Of a DNA stretch of 37,947 bases, positions 23,856 to 32,346 are shown piece by piece (positions within the stretch are counted from its first letter, which is position 1; the number at the start of each line of letters is the position of its first letter). Origin of the DNA: Mycolicibacterium komanii (GTDB lineage Bacteria; Actinomycetota; Actinomycetes; Mycobacteriales; Mycobacteriaceae). The stretch lies in NCBI RefSeq assembly GCF_001050035.1, contig NZ_CVTA01000026.1:1-37947 (forward strand), written 5' to 3'. Position numbers and translations under genes: made by a program. The notes beneath the pieces are model-generated. The model was given only the letters and a program-made list of their open reading frames with translations. It had not been told where the DNA came from and ran no database searches.

Positions 23856-25202
23856 GTGGAACCGATTCGTCCGGGTCGGCCGGGTGGACCGATCCGTCAC
23901 CGGATCCGATGGCTCGCGGTGCACGGCTTCGTGCGCGGCGCCTCGACGTTGCTCGCCCGCCGCGGTGACCCGCAGGGCCGAATGATCGCCGATCCGACAG
24001 TGCGCGCCGACCCGGTGGCGTTCGCCGAGGAACTGCGCGCCCGGGGACCGCTGGTCGAGGCCGCGATCGTGCACCTGACTGTCGACCACGGGATCGCCGG
24101 CGACCTGTTGCGGTCTGACGATTTCGAGGTGCTGCCGATCGGCTCGAATCTGCCCAAGCCGGTGCAGTGGGTGGCCAACCGCACCAAGACCGATCTGCTG
24201 CATCCGCTCGAACCGCCGTCGATGCTGGCGGTCGAACCGCCCCAGCACACGCGGTACCGCAAGCTGGTGTCGTCGGTGTTCACCGCCAGAGCAGTGTCCG
24301 CGCTGCGGGAGCGGGTGCGGGAGACCGCCGAATCGCTTCTCGACGAACTCGCCGATGCCGGAACCGTCGACATCGTCGACCGCTACTGCGCTCAGCTGCC
24401 GGTCGCGGTGATCGGTGACATCCTCGGGGTGCCCGACGCAGACCGGGCGAAGGTCCTGGAGTTCGGTGAGCGTGGCGCCGCGAGCCTCGACATCGGCCTG
24501 ACCTGGCCGCAGTACCGCACGGTTTATCGCAGCGTCGTGGGCTTCAACGAGTGGCTGTCGGGACACCTCGAAGGGCTGCGGCGCAACCCGGGCGACGACC
24601 TGATGAGCCAGTTGATCGCGGCCTCCGACGAAGGCGCCCGGCTCAACCAGCAGGAGCTGATGGCGACCGCCGGCCTAGTGCTCGCCGCCGGATTCGAGAC
24701 GACGGTCAATCTGCTGGGCAACGGCATCCGGATGCTGCTCGACCGGCCGGAGCACCTCGAGACCCTGGCGCAGCGACCCGAACTGTGGCCGACCGCGGTG
24801 GAGGAGATCCTGCGCCTGGAACCGCCGGTGCAGCTGACGGCGCGCAGGGCGACGAAAGACACCGAGATCGCGGGCCAGCCGATTCCCCGCGGCAGGGCCG
24901 TGATCGTCTACATCGTCGGCGCCAACCGCGATCCCAACGTCTTCGACGACCCCGACCGCCTGGACCTCGAGCGGGACAACGCCGGCCGACACCTGTCGTT
25001 CTCCGGTGGCAGGCACTTCTGCCTCGGGGCGGCGCTGGCCCGCGCCGAGGGCGAGGTCGGCCTGCGGGCATTCTTCGAGCGCTTCCCCGAGGCGCGGCTG
25101 GCCGGTGTGGGCAGCCGACGCGAAACGCGGGTGCTGCGGGGGTGGGCGTCGTTGCCGATCGCGTTGGGCACGGCGCGCTCTCAGCTCAGTTCACCGTCCT
25201 GA
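23856..25202 (+). CDS. cyp140: Cytochrome P450, CYP140-like
   Basis: The GTG at 23856 gives 448 residues; an earlier open stretch lies inside udgA and is rejected. P450 hallmarks are all present: I-helix AGFETT, the ExxR motif in EEILRLEPP, and the haem loop FSGGRHFCLG with the axial Cys389. The sequence reads like mycobacterial CYP140 from N-terminus (WLAVHGFVRG, DPTVRADPVAF) to C-terminus (ETRVLRGWASLP); this is recall, not a search. It should be a soluble, ferredoxin-dependent monooxygenase. The natural substrate is unknown. In M. tuberculosis cyp140 is at a different locus, so linkage to udgA is a difference worth noting. Confidence 0.88.
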   Translation: MEPIRPGRPGGPIRHRIRWLAVHGFVRGASTLLARRGDPQGRMIADPTVRADPVAFAEELRARGPLVEAAIVHLTVDHGIAGDLLRSDDFEVLPIGSNLPKPVQWVANRTKTDLLHPLEPPSMLAVEPPQHTRYRKLVSSVFTARAVSALRERVRETAESLLDELADAGTVDIVDRYCAQLPVAVIGDILGVPDADRAKVLEFGERGAASLDIGLTWPQYRTVYRSVVGFNEWLSGHLEGLRRNPGDDLMSQLIAASDEGARLNQQELMATAGLVLAAGFETTVNLLGNGIRMLLDRPEHLETLAQRPELWPTAVEEILRLEPPVQLTARRATKDTEIAGQPIPRGRAVIVYIVGANRDPNVFDDPDRLDLERDNAGRHLSFSGGRHFCLGAALARAEGEVGLRAFFERFPEARLAGVGSRRETRVLRGWASLPIALGTARSQLSSPS

Positions 25203-25290
25203 CCGGGCCTGTTCTTTCGGAAGCGGACACGCGGAAACGAGATCGCCTCGATCGGGGGTCTCGGCGTCCAGTTTTGAGTACGTTCGGGGC

Positions 25291-26034
25291 GTGGATTTCC
25301 GAGCCGCGCTGCTCGACCAGACCCGCGAATTCGGGGAACTGATCCGCAGTGCCGACCCCTCAACGCCGGTGCCGACCTGTCCCGACTGGACGCTCAAACA
25401 GCTCTTCCGCCACGTGGGCCGCGGAAACCGGTGGGCGGCACAGATCATCGCCGAGCGCCGGATGTCCGCGCTGGATCCGCGCGAGGTGCGCGACGGAAAA
25501 CCACCCGACGAGCCCGAGGGTGCCGCCGACTGGTTCAACCAGGGTGCGCAGCTGGTGGTCGACGCGGTCGAACGCGCCGGTGCGGCCACCAGGGTGTGGA
25601 CCTTCCGTGGCCCGCGCCCCGCAGGCTGGTGGATCCGCCGACGCCTCCACGAGGTGACCGTGCACCACGCCGACGCGGCTTTGGCGCTCGGGGGCGACTA
25701 CGCTCCACCGCCGGAGCTCGCCGCCGACGCGATCAGCGAGTGGGTCGAGCTGATGATCGCCGCAGGTCCGCCGCCCGCGCTGGACCCCGGCAGGAGCATC
25801 CACATGCACGCCACCGACGAGGGGCTGGGGCCCACGGGGGAGTGGACCATCGTCCACGATGAGCTGGGCGTCTCGTGGTCGCACGACCACAGCAAGGCCG
25901 ACGCCGCACTGCGCGGCAGCGCAACCGACCTGCTTCTGGCGATCACCCGCCGGCGGACGGTGGCCGACCTCGGTATCGAGGTGTTCGGCGACGCCGCGGT
26001 CTGGGAGGCATGGCTGGAGCGCACCGCCTTCTAG
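25291..26034 (+). CDS. Maleylpyruvate-isomerase-family, probably mycothiol-dependent protein
   Basis: The GTG at 25291 gives 247 residues. The N-terminal DinB/MDMPI domain has CPDWTLKQLFRHVGRGNRWAA (His of the metal site) and, about 100 residues on, EVTVHHADAALALG (second and third His). The opening VPTCPDWT is a hallmark of the TIGR03083 group. The C-terminal part from about 155 is the sterol-carrier-like MDMPI C domain (IHMHATDEGLGPTGEWTI). Members use mycothiol for isomerisation or transfer reactions or have unknown roles. The first in-frame upstream region overlaps the P450 end and lacks a better start. The gap to the P450 gene is 88 bases, so they may be separate units. Confidence 0.8.
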   Translation: MDFRAALLDQTREFGELIRSADPSTPVPTCPDWTLKQLFRHVGRGNRWAAQIIAERRMSALDPREVRDGKPPDEPEGAADWFNQGAQLVVDAVERAGAATRVWTFRGPRPAGWWIRRRLHEVTVHHADAALALGGDYAPPPELAADAISEWVELMIAAGPPPALDPGRSIHMHATDEGLGPTGEWTIVHDELGVSWSHDHSKADAALRGSATDLLLAITRRRTVADLGIEVFGDAAVWEAWLERTAF

Positions 26035-26056
26035 GCCGGTCGGGTCGGGGAAACCC

Positions 26057-27331
26057 CTACTGCCGGTAGCTCGCCAGGAAGTTGCCCAGCCGTTCGATCG
26101 CGTTGGCCAGGTCGCGGGCCCACGGCAGCGTCACGATGCGCAGGTGATCCGGCGTCGGCCAGTTGAAACCGGTGCCCTGCGTGACGAGGATCTTCTCCTG
26201 CAGCAGCAGGTCGAGCACCAACTGTTCGTCGTCGGCGATGTCGTAGACCTCGGGGTCCAGGCGAGGGAAGGCATAAAGAGCGCCTTGGGGTTTCACGCAC
26301 GACACCCCGGGGATCTCGTTGAGCATCTGCCAGGCCACGTCGCGCTGCTCGAGCAGCCGGCCGCCCGGCAGCACCAGCTCATCGATGCTCTGATGCCCGC
26401 CGAGCGCGACCTGAATCGCGTGCTGCGCAGGCACATTCGGGCACAAGCGCATGTTCGCGAGCAGGCTGATGCCCTCGATGAAGCTCGCCGCGTTCTCCTT
26501 GGGGCCGGTGATCACGAGCCAGCCCGACCGATAACCGGCCACGCGGTAGGCCTTCGACAAACCGTTGAAGGTCAACGTCAGTACGTCGGGGGCCACCGAC
26601 GCCATCGCGATGTGCTCGGCGTCGTCGTAGAGGATCTTGTCGTAGATCTCGTCGGCAAGGAGCATCAGCTGGTGCTTCCGCGCCAAATCCGCTATCTGCG
26701 TGAGGACTTCGCGGGTGTAGACCGCGCCCGTCGGGTTGTTCGGATTGATCACGACGATCGCCTTGGTGCGTTCGGTGATCTTCGATTCCAGGTCGGCGAT
26801 GTCGGGCATCCAACCCTGCGTCTCGTCGCACAGGTAGTGCACCGGGGTGCCACCGGCCAACGAGGTGCACGCGGTCCACAGCGGATAGTCCGGCGCGGGG
26901 ATCAGCACCTGATCGCCGTTGTCCAGCAACGCTTGCAACGTCATCTGGATCAACTCGGAGGCGCCGTTGCCCAGGTAGACGTCCTCGACGTCGAATCTCG
27001 GGAATCCCTCGACGAGTTCATAGCGGGTGAACACCGCGCGACGGGCCGGCATGATGCCCTTGGAATCCGAATAGCCCTGCGCATAGGGCAGCGCCTGGAT
27101 GATGTCGCGCATGATCACGTCAGGCGCTTCGAAACCGAACGGCGCGGGATTGCCGATGTTCAGCTTTAGGATGCGGTGACCTTCGGCTTCCAACCGTGAG
27201 GCGTGCTCGTGCACCGGTCCGCGGATCTCGTACAGGACGTCCTGCAGCTTCGACGACTGCGTGAACGTGCGCTGCCGCGGTCCGTGTCCGGCGGCATGGA
27301 TCGGCACGTGGTGGGTGGTCACGACCTCCAT
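26057..27331 (-). CDS. aspC: PLP-dependent alanine/aspartate aminotransferase (Rv0337c-type)
   Basis: The product has 424 residues, aminotransferase class I fold. PLP is bound by Lys260 in FNGLSKAYRVAGYRSGW, with NPNNPTG (196-202), ADEIYD (Asp227 pairing with the pyridine N, Tyr230) and LPYAQGYSDSKG. The protein matches M. tuberculosis Rv0337c very closely in the core, differing mainly at the N-terminus (residues 1-25). It is named aspC in annotations but its type is also described as AlaT, transferring amino groups between alanine or aspartate and 2-oxoglutarate. It follows etfD on the same strand with a 46-base gap. Confidence 0.95.
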   Translation of the reverse strand: MEVVTTHHVPIHAAGHGPRQRTFTQSSKLQDVLYEIRGPVHEHASRLEAEGHRILKLNIGNPAPFGFEAPDVIMRDIIQALPYAQGYSDSKGIMPARRAVFTRYELVEGFPRFDVEDVYLGNGASELIQMTLQALLDNGDQVLIPAPDYPLWTACTSLAGGTPVHYLCDETQGWMPDIADLESKITERTKAIVVINPNNPTGAVYTREVLTQIADLARKHQLMLLADEIYDKILYDDAEHIAMASVAPDVLTLTFNGLSKAYRVAGYRSGWLVITGPKENAASFIEGISLLANMRLCPNVPAQHAIQVALGGHQSIDELVLPGGRLLEQRDVAWQMLNEIPGVSCVKPQGALYAFPRLDPEVYDIADDEQLVLDLLLQEKILVTQGTGFNWPTPDHLRIVTLPWARDLANAIERLGNFLASYRQ

Positions 27332-27377
27332 GCTCTCATTTCTGTCCAGCGATTAACCAAAATCGCCGGTCAACGGC

Positions 27378-30300
27378 TCAGCGCTTACCCGGGGGGCGTG
27401 CTCCCTTGGCGATCCCCAGACCCTTCACCGGTGGCGCTTCCGGCTTGTCGCCGTTGCCGCTGTCGGAAGGCTCAGGGGCAGCGCTGGTTTCGTTTTCGGC
27501 CTGTGGCTCCGGTTGGGCGTCAGCCGGTTTCGGCTGGGCAGGCGCCGCCGACTTCTTGGCACCCGGCCTGCGGGCGCCTGCCGCGATGCCGAGTCCCTTG
27601 ACCTCGGGCTCGGGCTTGGTCTCCAGGCCGCGATCCGAGTCGGCGGTGTCGGTCTTGGCGCCCGGCGCCGCCTTGTCCGGGTCGACGTTCGGCGGCTGGG
27701 TGACGGTGGCCTCGCCCTCGTTCGGTGACGCCGGTTCGGCCTTCTTCTTCGCACCCGGCCTGCGGGCGCCTGCCGCGATGCCGAGTCCCTTGACCTCGGG
27801 CTCGGGCGTGGCTGCTTCCGGCTTGGCCTCCGCCTCGGCGGGTGCCGCCTGCGCGGCCTTCTTGGCGCCGGGTCGCTTGGCGCCCGCCGCGAGGCCGAGA
27901 CCCTTCGCGGGAGGCGCTGCCGCAGCGGGCTTTTCGCCGGCCGCGGGCGCGGCCTTCTTGGCACCCGGGCGCTTGGCGCCGCCGGCGATACCGAGACCCT
28001 TGACGGGCTTGGTCTCCGTGACTTCCGTGGCGGTGGCCGTTTCGGGCTTGGGCTCCGGTTCGGCCTGCGGCTCGGGTTCGGCCTCGGCTGGGGCCTCCTT
28101 CGCGGGCGCTGTGGCGGCCAGCTTGGCCGCGCGCTCCTCGGCCTCCTTGGCGGCGGTGCCCTTCTCCGGCAGCGTGATGGTGCTCTTGTCCAGCGAACCC
28201 AGCAGCAGCTGCGCCACGTCCAGAACCTCGGCCTTCTCCACCTCACGGGCGGCAGAGACCTCGTCGACGCCGTCGGTGATCATCACGCGGCAGAACGGGC
28301 AACCGGTCGCGATCGTCGAGGCGGTGTCCATCGCCTCCTCGGTGCGCTCGGTGTTGACGCGCTTGCCGATGTGCTCTTCCATCCACATCCGTGCGCCGCC
28401 TGCGCCGCAGCACAGACCGCGATCCGCGTGGCGGGGCATCTCGGTCAGTTTCGCGCCCGAGGCCCCGATCAGCTCACGCGGCGCCGAGTACTCCTTGTTG
28501 TGGCGGCCCAGGTAGCACGGATCGTGGTAGGTGATGTCCATGCCGCCGTCGGCTGGGGTGACGGGGATGAGCTTCTTGTCGCGCACCAGCCGGTTCAGCA
28601 GCTGCGTGTGGTGCAGCACCGTGAAGTTGCCGCCGACCTGCGGGTATTCGCGGCCCAGCGTGTTGTAGCAGTGCGGGCAGGTGACGACGATCTTGCGGTC
28701 GACGCGCTCGACGCCCTCGAACAGCTCGTTGAGCGTCTCGACGTTCTGCGCGGCCAGCTGCTGGAACAGGAACTCGTTGCCGGAGCGGCGGGCCGAGTCG
28801 CCGTTGCAGGTCTCACCCTCACCGAGCACCAGGTACTTGACGCCCGCGGCGGCCAGCAGCTCGGCGACGGCCTTGGTGGTCTTCTTCGCGCGGTCCTCAT
28901 AGGCGCCGGCGCATCCCACCCAGAACAGGTACTCGTATCCGTCGAACGACTCGACATCCTGGCCGTACACCGGCACGTCGAAGTCGACCTCGTCGATCCA
29001 GTTCGTGCGGTCCTTGGCGTTCTGACCCCACGGGTTGCCCTTGGTCTCCAGGTTCTTGAACAGCACACCGAGCTCGCCGGGGAACTCGGACTCCATCATC
29101 ACCTGGTAGCGGCGCATGTCGACGATGTGGTCGATGTGCTCGATGTCGACCGGGCACTGCTCGACACAGGCGCCGCACGTCGTGCAGGACCACAGCACGT
29201 CGGGGTCGATCACGCCGCCCTGTTCCTCGGTGCCGACCAGCGGCCGGGTCGCCTGCTCCGGGCCCGAACCCAGGATCCGCTCGAAGCCGGACTCGGGAAC
29301 GTGCTCGTGCGAATGCTTCTCGGATTCCTTCTCCCCGCGCAGTTCCTCACCGAGGCCGCCTTCGGGCGTGTTCTCCAGCGGCGATTCCTTGTCGCCGAGG
29401 ATGTAGGGCGCCTTGGCGAACAGGTGGTCGCGCAGGTTCATGATCACGAGCTTGGGCGACAGCGGCTTACCGGTGTTCCACGCCGGGCACTGCGACTGGC
29501 ACCGACCGCACTCGGTGCACGTGGTCATGTCGAGGTAGGCCTTCCACGTGAAGTCCTCGATCTTGCCGCGGCCCAGCACCGCGTCCTCCGGCGGATCCTC
29601 GAAGTCGATGCGCTTGCCGTCGTACTCGACCGGCAGCAGCGGCCCGAGCCCGTCGGGCATCCGCTTGAACGTGACGTTGATGGGCGCCAGGCCGATGTGC
29701 AGGTGCTTCGAGTGCAGCACGATCAGCAGGAAGATCAGCATCACCGCGATGTGCAGCAGCAGCGCGATGGTCTCGATCCACGCGTTGGCGGGCTCGCCCA
29801 GTCCGTGCAGCACCCAGCCCATGAACTGGGAGAAGAACGCGCCGTTGCCGTAGGGCAGTGCGCCGGTGTTCACCGCGGCCCCGCGCACCAGCGCGTAGGT
29901 CCAGATGACGTTGAAGATCATGAACAGGATCAGCCAGGCGCCGCCGGTGTGCGACCCGTAGAAGCGGGAGTCGCGGCCGTGCTGCTTGGGCTCCTGCATC
30001 ACGCGGATGATCGCGAAGGTGATGATGCCGAGCAGCACCGCGACGGCGAAGAAGTCCTGCAGGAAACCGAGCGCGTCCCAGCGGCCGATGATCGGGATGT
30101 GGAAATCGTGGTCGAACAGCAGGCCGTACGCCTCGAGGTAGACCGACGCCAGGATGAAGAAGCCCCACATCGTGAAGAAGTGGGCGAGGCCGGGCAGCGA
30201 CCACTTGAGCAGCCGTGTTTGCCCGAAGACCTCTTCGACCTGCGTGGTGATGCGCTTGCCGAGGTTGTCCTTGCGATTGTTCTCCGGGCTGGTGGGCGCC

Positions 30301-30410
30301 CCGGAACGGATCAACGTGGTGAGCCAGAGCACGCGTTTGGCGGCGAAGACCAGCACAAGGGCCGTCAGCCCCAGCCCGACGACGAGCCTGATCAGCATCT
30401 GCGTGTCCAC
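27378..30410 (-). CDS. etfD: EtfD membrane Fe-S oxidoreductase, with expanded repeat tail
   Basis: The product has 1010 residues; M. tuberculosis Rv0338c has 882. Five or so membrane helices occupy residues 1-250. Two 4Fe-4S ferredoxin motifs follow (CTECGRCQSQCP, then CTTCGACVEQCP). Two CCG-type cysteine-rich domains come next (CPHCYNTLG, DPCYLGRHNKEY, CCGAGGARMW, GCPFCRVMITDG). From about 775 the chain is Ala/Pro/Glu-rich with five copies of a KGLGIAxGAxRPGAKK unit. Rv0338c (EtfD) is reported to take electrons from EtfBA during fatty-acid beta-oxidation and pass them to the quinone pool. The GTG follows GGGAGG, and two palindromes overlap the promoter. Confidence 0.93.
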   Translation of the reverse strand: MDTQMLIRLVVGLGLTALVLVFAAKRVLWLTTLIRSGAPTSPENNRKDNLGKRITTQVEEVFGQTRLLKWSLPGLAHFFTMWGFFILASVYLEAYGLLFDHDFHIPIIGRWDALGFLQDFFAVAVLLGIITFAIIRVMQEPKQHGRDSRFYGSHTGGAWLILFMIFNVIWTYALVRGAAVNTGALPYGNGAFFSQFMGWVLHGLGEPANAWIETIALLLHIAVMLIFLLIVLHSKHLHIGLAPINVTFKRMPDGLGPLLPVEYDGKRIDFEDPPEDAVLGRGKIEDFTWKAYLDMTTCTECGRCQSQCPAWNTGKPLSPKLVIMNLRDHLFAKAPYILGDKESPLENTPEGGLGEELRGEKESEKHSHEHVPESGFERILGSGPEQATRPLVGTEEQGGVIDPDVLWSCTTCGACVEQCPVDIEHIDHIVDMRRYQVMMESEFPGELGVLFKNLETKGNPWGQNAKDRTNWIDEVDFDVPVYGQDVESFDGYEYLFWVGCAGAYEDRAKKTTKAVAELLAAAGVKYLVLGEGETCNGDSARRSGNEFLFQQLAAQNVETLNELFEGVERVDRKIVVTCPHCYNTLGREYPQVGGNFTVLHHTQLLNRLVRDKKLIPVTPADGGMDITYHDPCYLGRHNKEYSAPRELIGASGAKLTEMPRHADRGLCCGAGGARMWMEEHIGKRVNTERTEEAMDTASTIATGCPFCRVMITDGVDEVSAAREVEKAEVLDVAQLLLGSLDKSTITLPEKGTAAKEAEERAAKLAATAPAKEAPAEAEPEPQAEPEPKPETATATEVTETKPVKGLGIAGGAKRPGAKKAAPAAGEKPAAAAPPAKGLGLAAGAKRPGAKKAAQAAPAEAEAKPEAATPEPEVKGLGIAAGARRPGAKKKAEPASPNEGEATVTQPPNVDPDKAAPGAKTDTADSDRGLETKPEPEVKGLGIAAGARRPGAKKSAAPAQPKPADAQPEPQAENETSAAPEPSDSGNGDKPEAPPVKGLGIAKGARPPGKR
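27384..28010 (-). repeat. Five KGLGIAxGAxRPGAKK repeats at the EtfD C-terminus
   Basis: Five units are separated by variable Ala/Pro/Glu-rich linkers. Two of them share an exact 57-base direct repeat (27559-27615 and 27751-27807, 192 bases apart, in frame), which points to a recent in-frame duplication. The last unit (ARPPGKR) is shortened and ends the protein. Confidence 0.9.
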
Positions 30411-30428
30411 CGCGCGCCTCCCGTTCCC

Positions 30429-30448
30429 AAGTTACCCAAGAGTAACTT
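30429..30448. promoter_or_regulatory. Palindromic operator 1 at the etfD promoter
   Basis: AAGTTAC-N6-GTAACTT is a 20-base dyad with 7-base arms beginning 19 bases upstream of the etfD start. Together with the second copy it is typical of a TetR-family repressor site. A -10-like TACGAT lies between the two palindromes. Confidence 0.7.
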
Positions 30449-30453
30449 ATCGT

Positions 30454-30473
30454 AAGTTACCCATCGGTAACTT
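30454..30473. promoter_or_regulatory. Palindromic operator 2 at the etfD promoter
   Basis: AAGTTACC-N4-GGTAACTT has perfect 8-base arms and lies 25 bases (centre to centre) from operator 1, so two dimers would bind nearly the same or opposite faces of the helix. The cognate regulator is not in the window. Confidence 0.7.
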
Positions 30474-30547
30474 AACTCAGGGCCTGCTCAAGCCCGGGGG
30501 TCATAGTTGCATCTCCAAGGGAAACGCCGCTACGAAGGTTGTCCTAA

Positions 30548-32239
30548 CTACGCACCGTCGGTCGGGCTGGACTCATCGGGCACGGTGTCGGTACCCGTTT
30601 GGCCGCCGCTCGAATCCGTGTCGACGGGATCCGGATCGGCGTCCGGAGCGCCGTTTCCGGGCCCGGGGTCGATCGGCGGAGGATCGGCCGACGGAGGGGT
30701 CTGCGGCTCGGGCGACGGGTCGATCTCCGGTTCCGGCGGCGGCGGAGCCTCGGGTTCGGCCGACGGCGGAGTGGTCGTCGTCGGAGGCGCGGTCGGGGGT
30801 GGCGGGCTCGGGGCCGCCTGTATCGCCGGCGCCGGGCGCGCGCTGCGCTGCGGGGGCGCCGACGACCGCTGCGCAGGTTGCACGACGATCGTGGTGAGTT
30901 GAGGGGCCTGCGGCGCCGGGGGTGCTGGAGTGGGAGCCGGCGCCGCAGGCGCGGGGGGTGGCGCGATGGTGCTGGTTGCTGCCTCGACCGGGGTGACGGT
31001 GTCATCGCGCAGCTGCATCACGACGAACAATCCCGTCGTGATCGCCGCGGCGGCCGCAGCGAGGCCGAACAGAACGAGCGGGGACCGCCGGGCCGGCGCG
31101 TCGTCCTGCCAGTCCTCACGCTGAAAGACGAGGTCGGGGCGGGACTCGGTGGCGGGCAGGGGCGCGTCGTCCTGGTCGTCTTGGGACCAGGCAAGCGCGC
31201 CGAAAGTGCTCGACGGCGGTCCGTCGATGCGGACGGTCGCTTCCTCGACTTCGGCGGGAGTCAGTGTCGTCGCGGGTTCGACGACGCGCCGGCGCGCCGC
31301 GATCAGGGCGGCGCCGCCGGCCGCGGCCAACTGCGGTTGCGGGATGGTCACCACCGGCGCGCGCAGATGTTCGGACAGTTTCTGGGTGAGCATCGGAATG
31401 CGGGCTCCGCCGCCGACCGTCGCGACCGCCGTGACGGCGGCCGCCGGAACGCCGTAGCGATCGAGAGTGTCGTCCAGGGTCGCGAGGAAGTCGGCGACCG
31501 GATGCTGCATCAGCTGCTCGAGCTCGGCGCGGGTGACGCGGATCTCCGCGCGGTACCCGGGCACGTCGACGGGGACCGCGGTCGCGGTGTGCGCCGATAA
31601 CCGTTCCTTGGCGGCGCGGCATTCGTCCCGCAGGCGCACCAACGAGCCGACGACGGCGGTTCCCGATGGATCGGTGTCGGAGGGCAGCGCCGTCATCACG
31701 TGGGTCAGGAGCGCCTGGTCGACGAGATCGCCCGACAGGTCTGCGAACCGAACGGTCTCACCGACCACTGCGTGACCGGAGGAGGCGTTGGCCAGCGTGA
31801 TGTTGGTTCCGGTGCCGCCGAAGTCGCAGAGCACCACGACGCCGCGGGAGGGCAGGCCCGGCTCCGCGTTCAGCGTCGCCAGGGCCGCGGTCGCATCGTT
31901 GATGACCGGTACATCGTCACGCAGGGCGCGGCGCACGGAGTCGGCGACAGACGGCCGCCAGTGTGCGGGAACGGCCACCGCGATATCCCTGTCGTCGTTC
32001 TTGCTGAGCCCCCGCAGCGCTTGGGCGAGGAGCCGCTCGGGTCGATGGGCTGAGCCGTCGGGGGCGATGAGCGGAACGGGATCGCCGATGCGGTCGACGA
32101 ATCCGGTGAGTCGTTGCCCGTTGACCGTCAGCTCGGAGGGTCGGGTCACCGCGGCATGCCCGTCGCGGGTCGCGGTGAGGTTGGTCGCGCCGACCGAAAC
32201 ACCCAGCGGCCGGTCCGGAGATGCCTGGTGATTGATCAT
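30548..32239 (-). CDS. Hsp70-like ATPase-fold membrane protein B, Pro-rich tail
   Basis: The product has 563 residues. An Hsp70-type nucleotide domain covers about 10-316: GVSVGATN (13-20, phosphate loop 1), AVAVPAHWRP, VVVLCDFGGTGTNITL (phosphate loop 2, Asp139), RDECRAAKERLS and VATVGGGARIP. The substrate-binding domain of DnaK is missing. Instead there is a linker with FGALAWSQDD, one membrane helix (386-410) and a Pro/Ala/Glu/Asp-rich tail of about 150 residues that should be outside. The paralog at 34885-36666 shares all these parts, including LAWSQDD. It follows iniR on the same strand after 106 bases that hold CCCCTAAC repeats, and TAGCGT six bases before the ATG suggests a leaderless transcript. 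Confidence 0.88.
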   Translation of the reverse strand: MINHQASPDRPLGVSVGATNLTATRDGHAAVTRPSELTVNGQRLTGFVDRIGDPVPLIAPDGSAHRPERLLAQALRGLSKNDDRDIAVAVPAHWRPSVADSVRRALRDDVPVINDATAALATLNAEPGLPSRGVVVLCDFGGTGTNITLANASSGHAVVGETVRFADLSGDLVDQALLTHVMTALPSDTDPSGTAVVGSLVRLRDECRAAKERLSAHTATAVPVDVPGYRAEIRVTRAELEQLMQHPVADFLATLDDTLDRYGVPAAAVTAVATVGGGARIPMLTQKLSEHLRAPVVTIPQPQLAAAGGAALIAARRRVVEPATTLTPAEVEEATVRIDGPPSSTFGALAWSQDDQDDAPLPATESRPDLVFQREDWQDDAPARRSPLVLFGLAAAAAAITTGLFVVMQLRDDTVTPVEAATSTIAPPPAPAAPAPTPAPPAPQAPQLTTIVVQPAQRSSAPPQRSARPAPAIQAAPSPPPPTAPPTTTTPPSAEPEAPPPPEPEIDPSPEPQTPPSADPPPIDPGPGNGAPDADPDPVDTDSSGGQTGTDTVPDESSPTDGA

Positions 32240-32304
32240 GCGATGACGCTATGGCGCTGCACGGGTGTGCGAATCCGGCGCCGATCCCGTCGTCTGCGGG
32301 CCCG

Positions 32305-32346
32305 GTTAGGGGATCTCCGTTAGGGGATGGCGACGGGTTGGGGGAT
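32305..32346 (-). promoter_or_regulatory. ATCCCCTAAC repeat cluster upstream of Hsp70-like protein B
   Basis: On the minus strand ATCCCCTAAC occurs at 32328-32319 and 32314-32305, with a one-base variant (ATCCCCCAAC) at 32346-32337. The cluster begins at the iniR stop codon and ends 54 bases before the probable -10 (TAGCGT, 32251-32246). The same decamer is found at the other ini-region promoters. Confidence 0.65.

Noticed and set aside
25859..27169. 436-codon plus-strand frame opposite the aminotransferase gene
   Set aside because: It overlaps the end of one conserved gene and most of another; no domain is recognisable.
27384..28010. CRISPR-like regularly spaced repeats
   Set aside because: The repeats are in-frame protein repeats in the EtfD tail, with variable spacing and coding constraint.
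28371..30455. 694-codon open frame on the plus strand opposite etfD
   Set aside because: EtfD on the other strand has clear Fe-S motifs and membrane helices. The antisense product has no recognisable domain and runs through the etfD operators.
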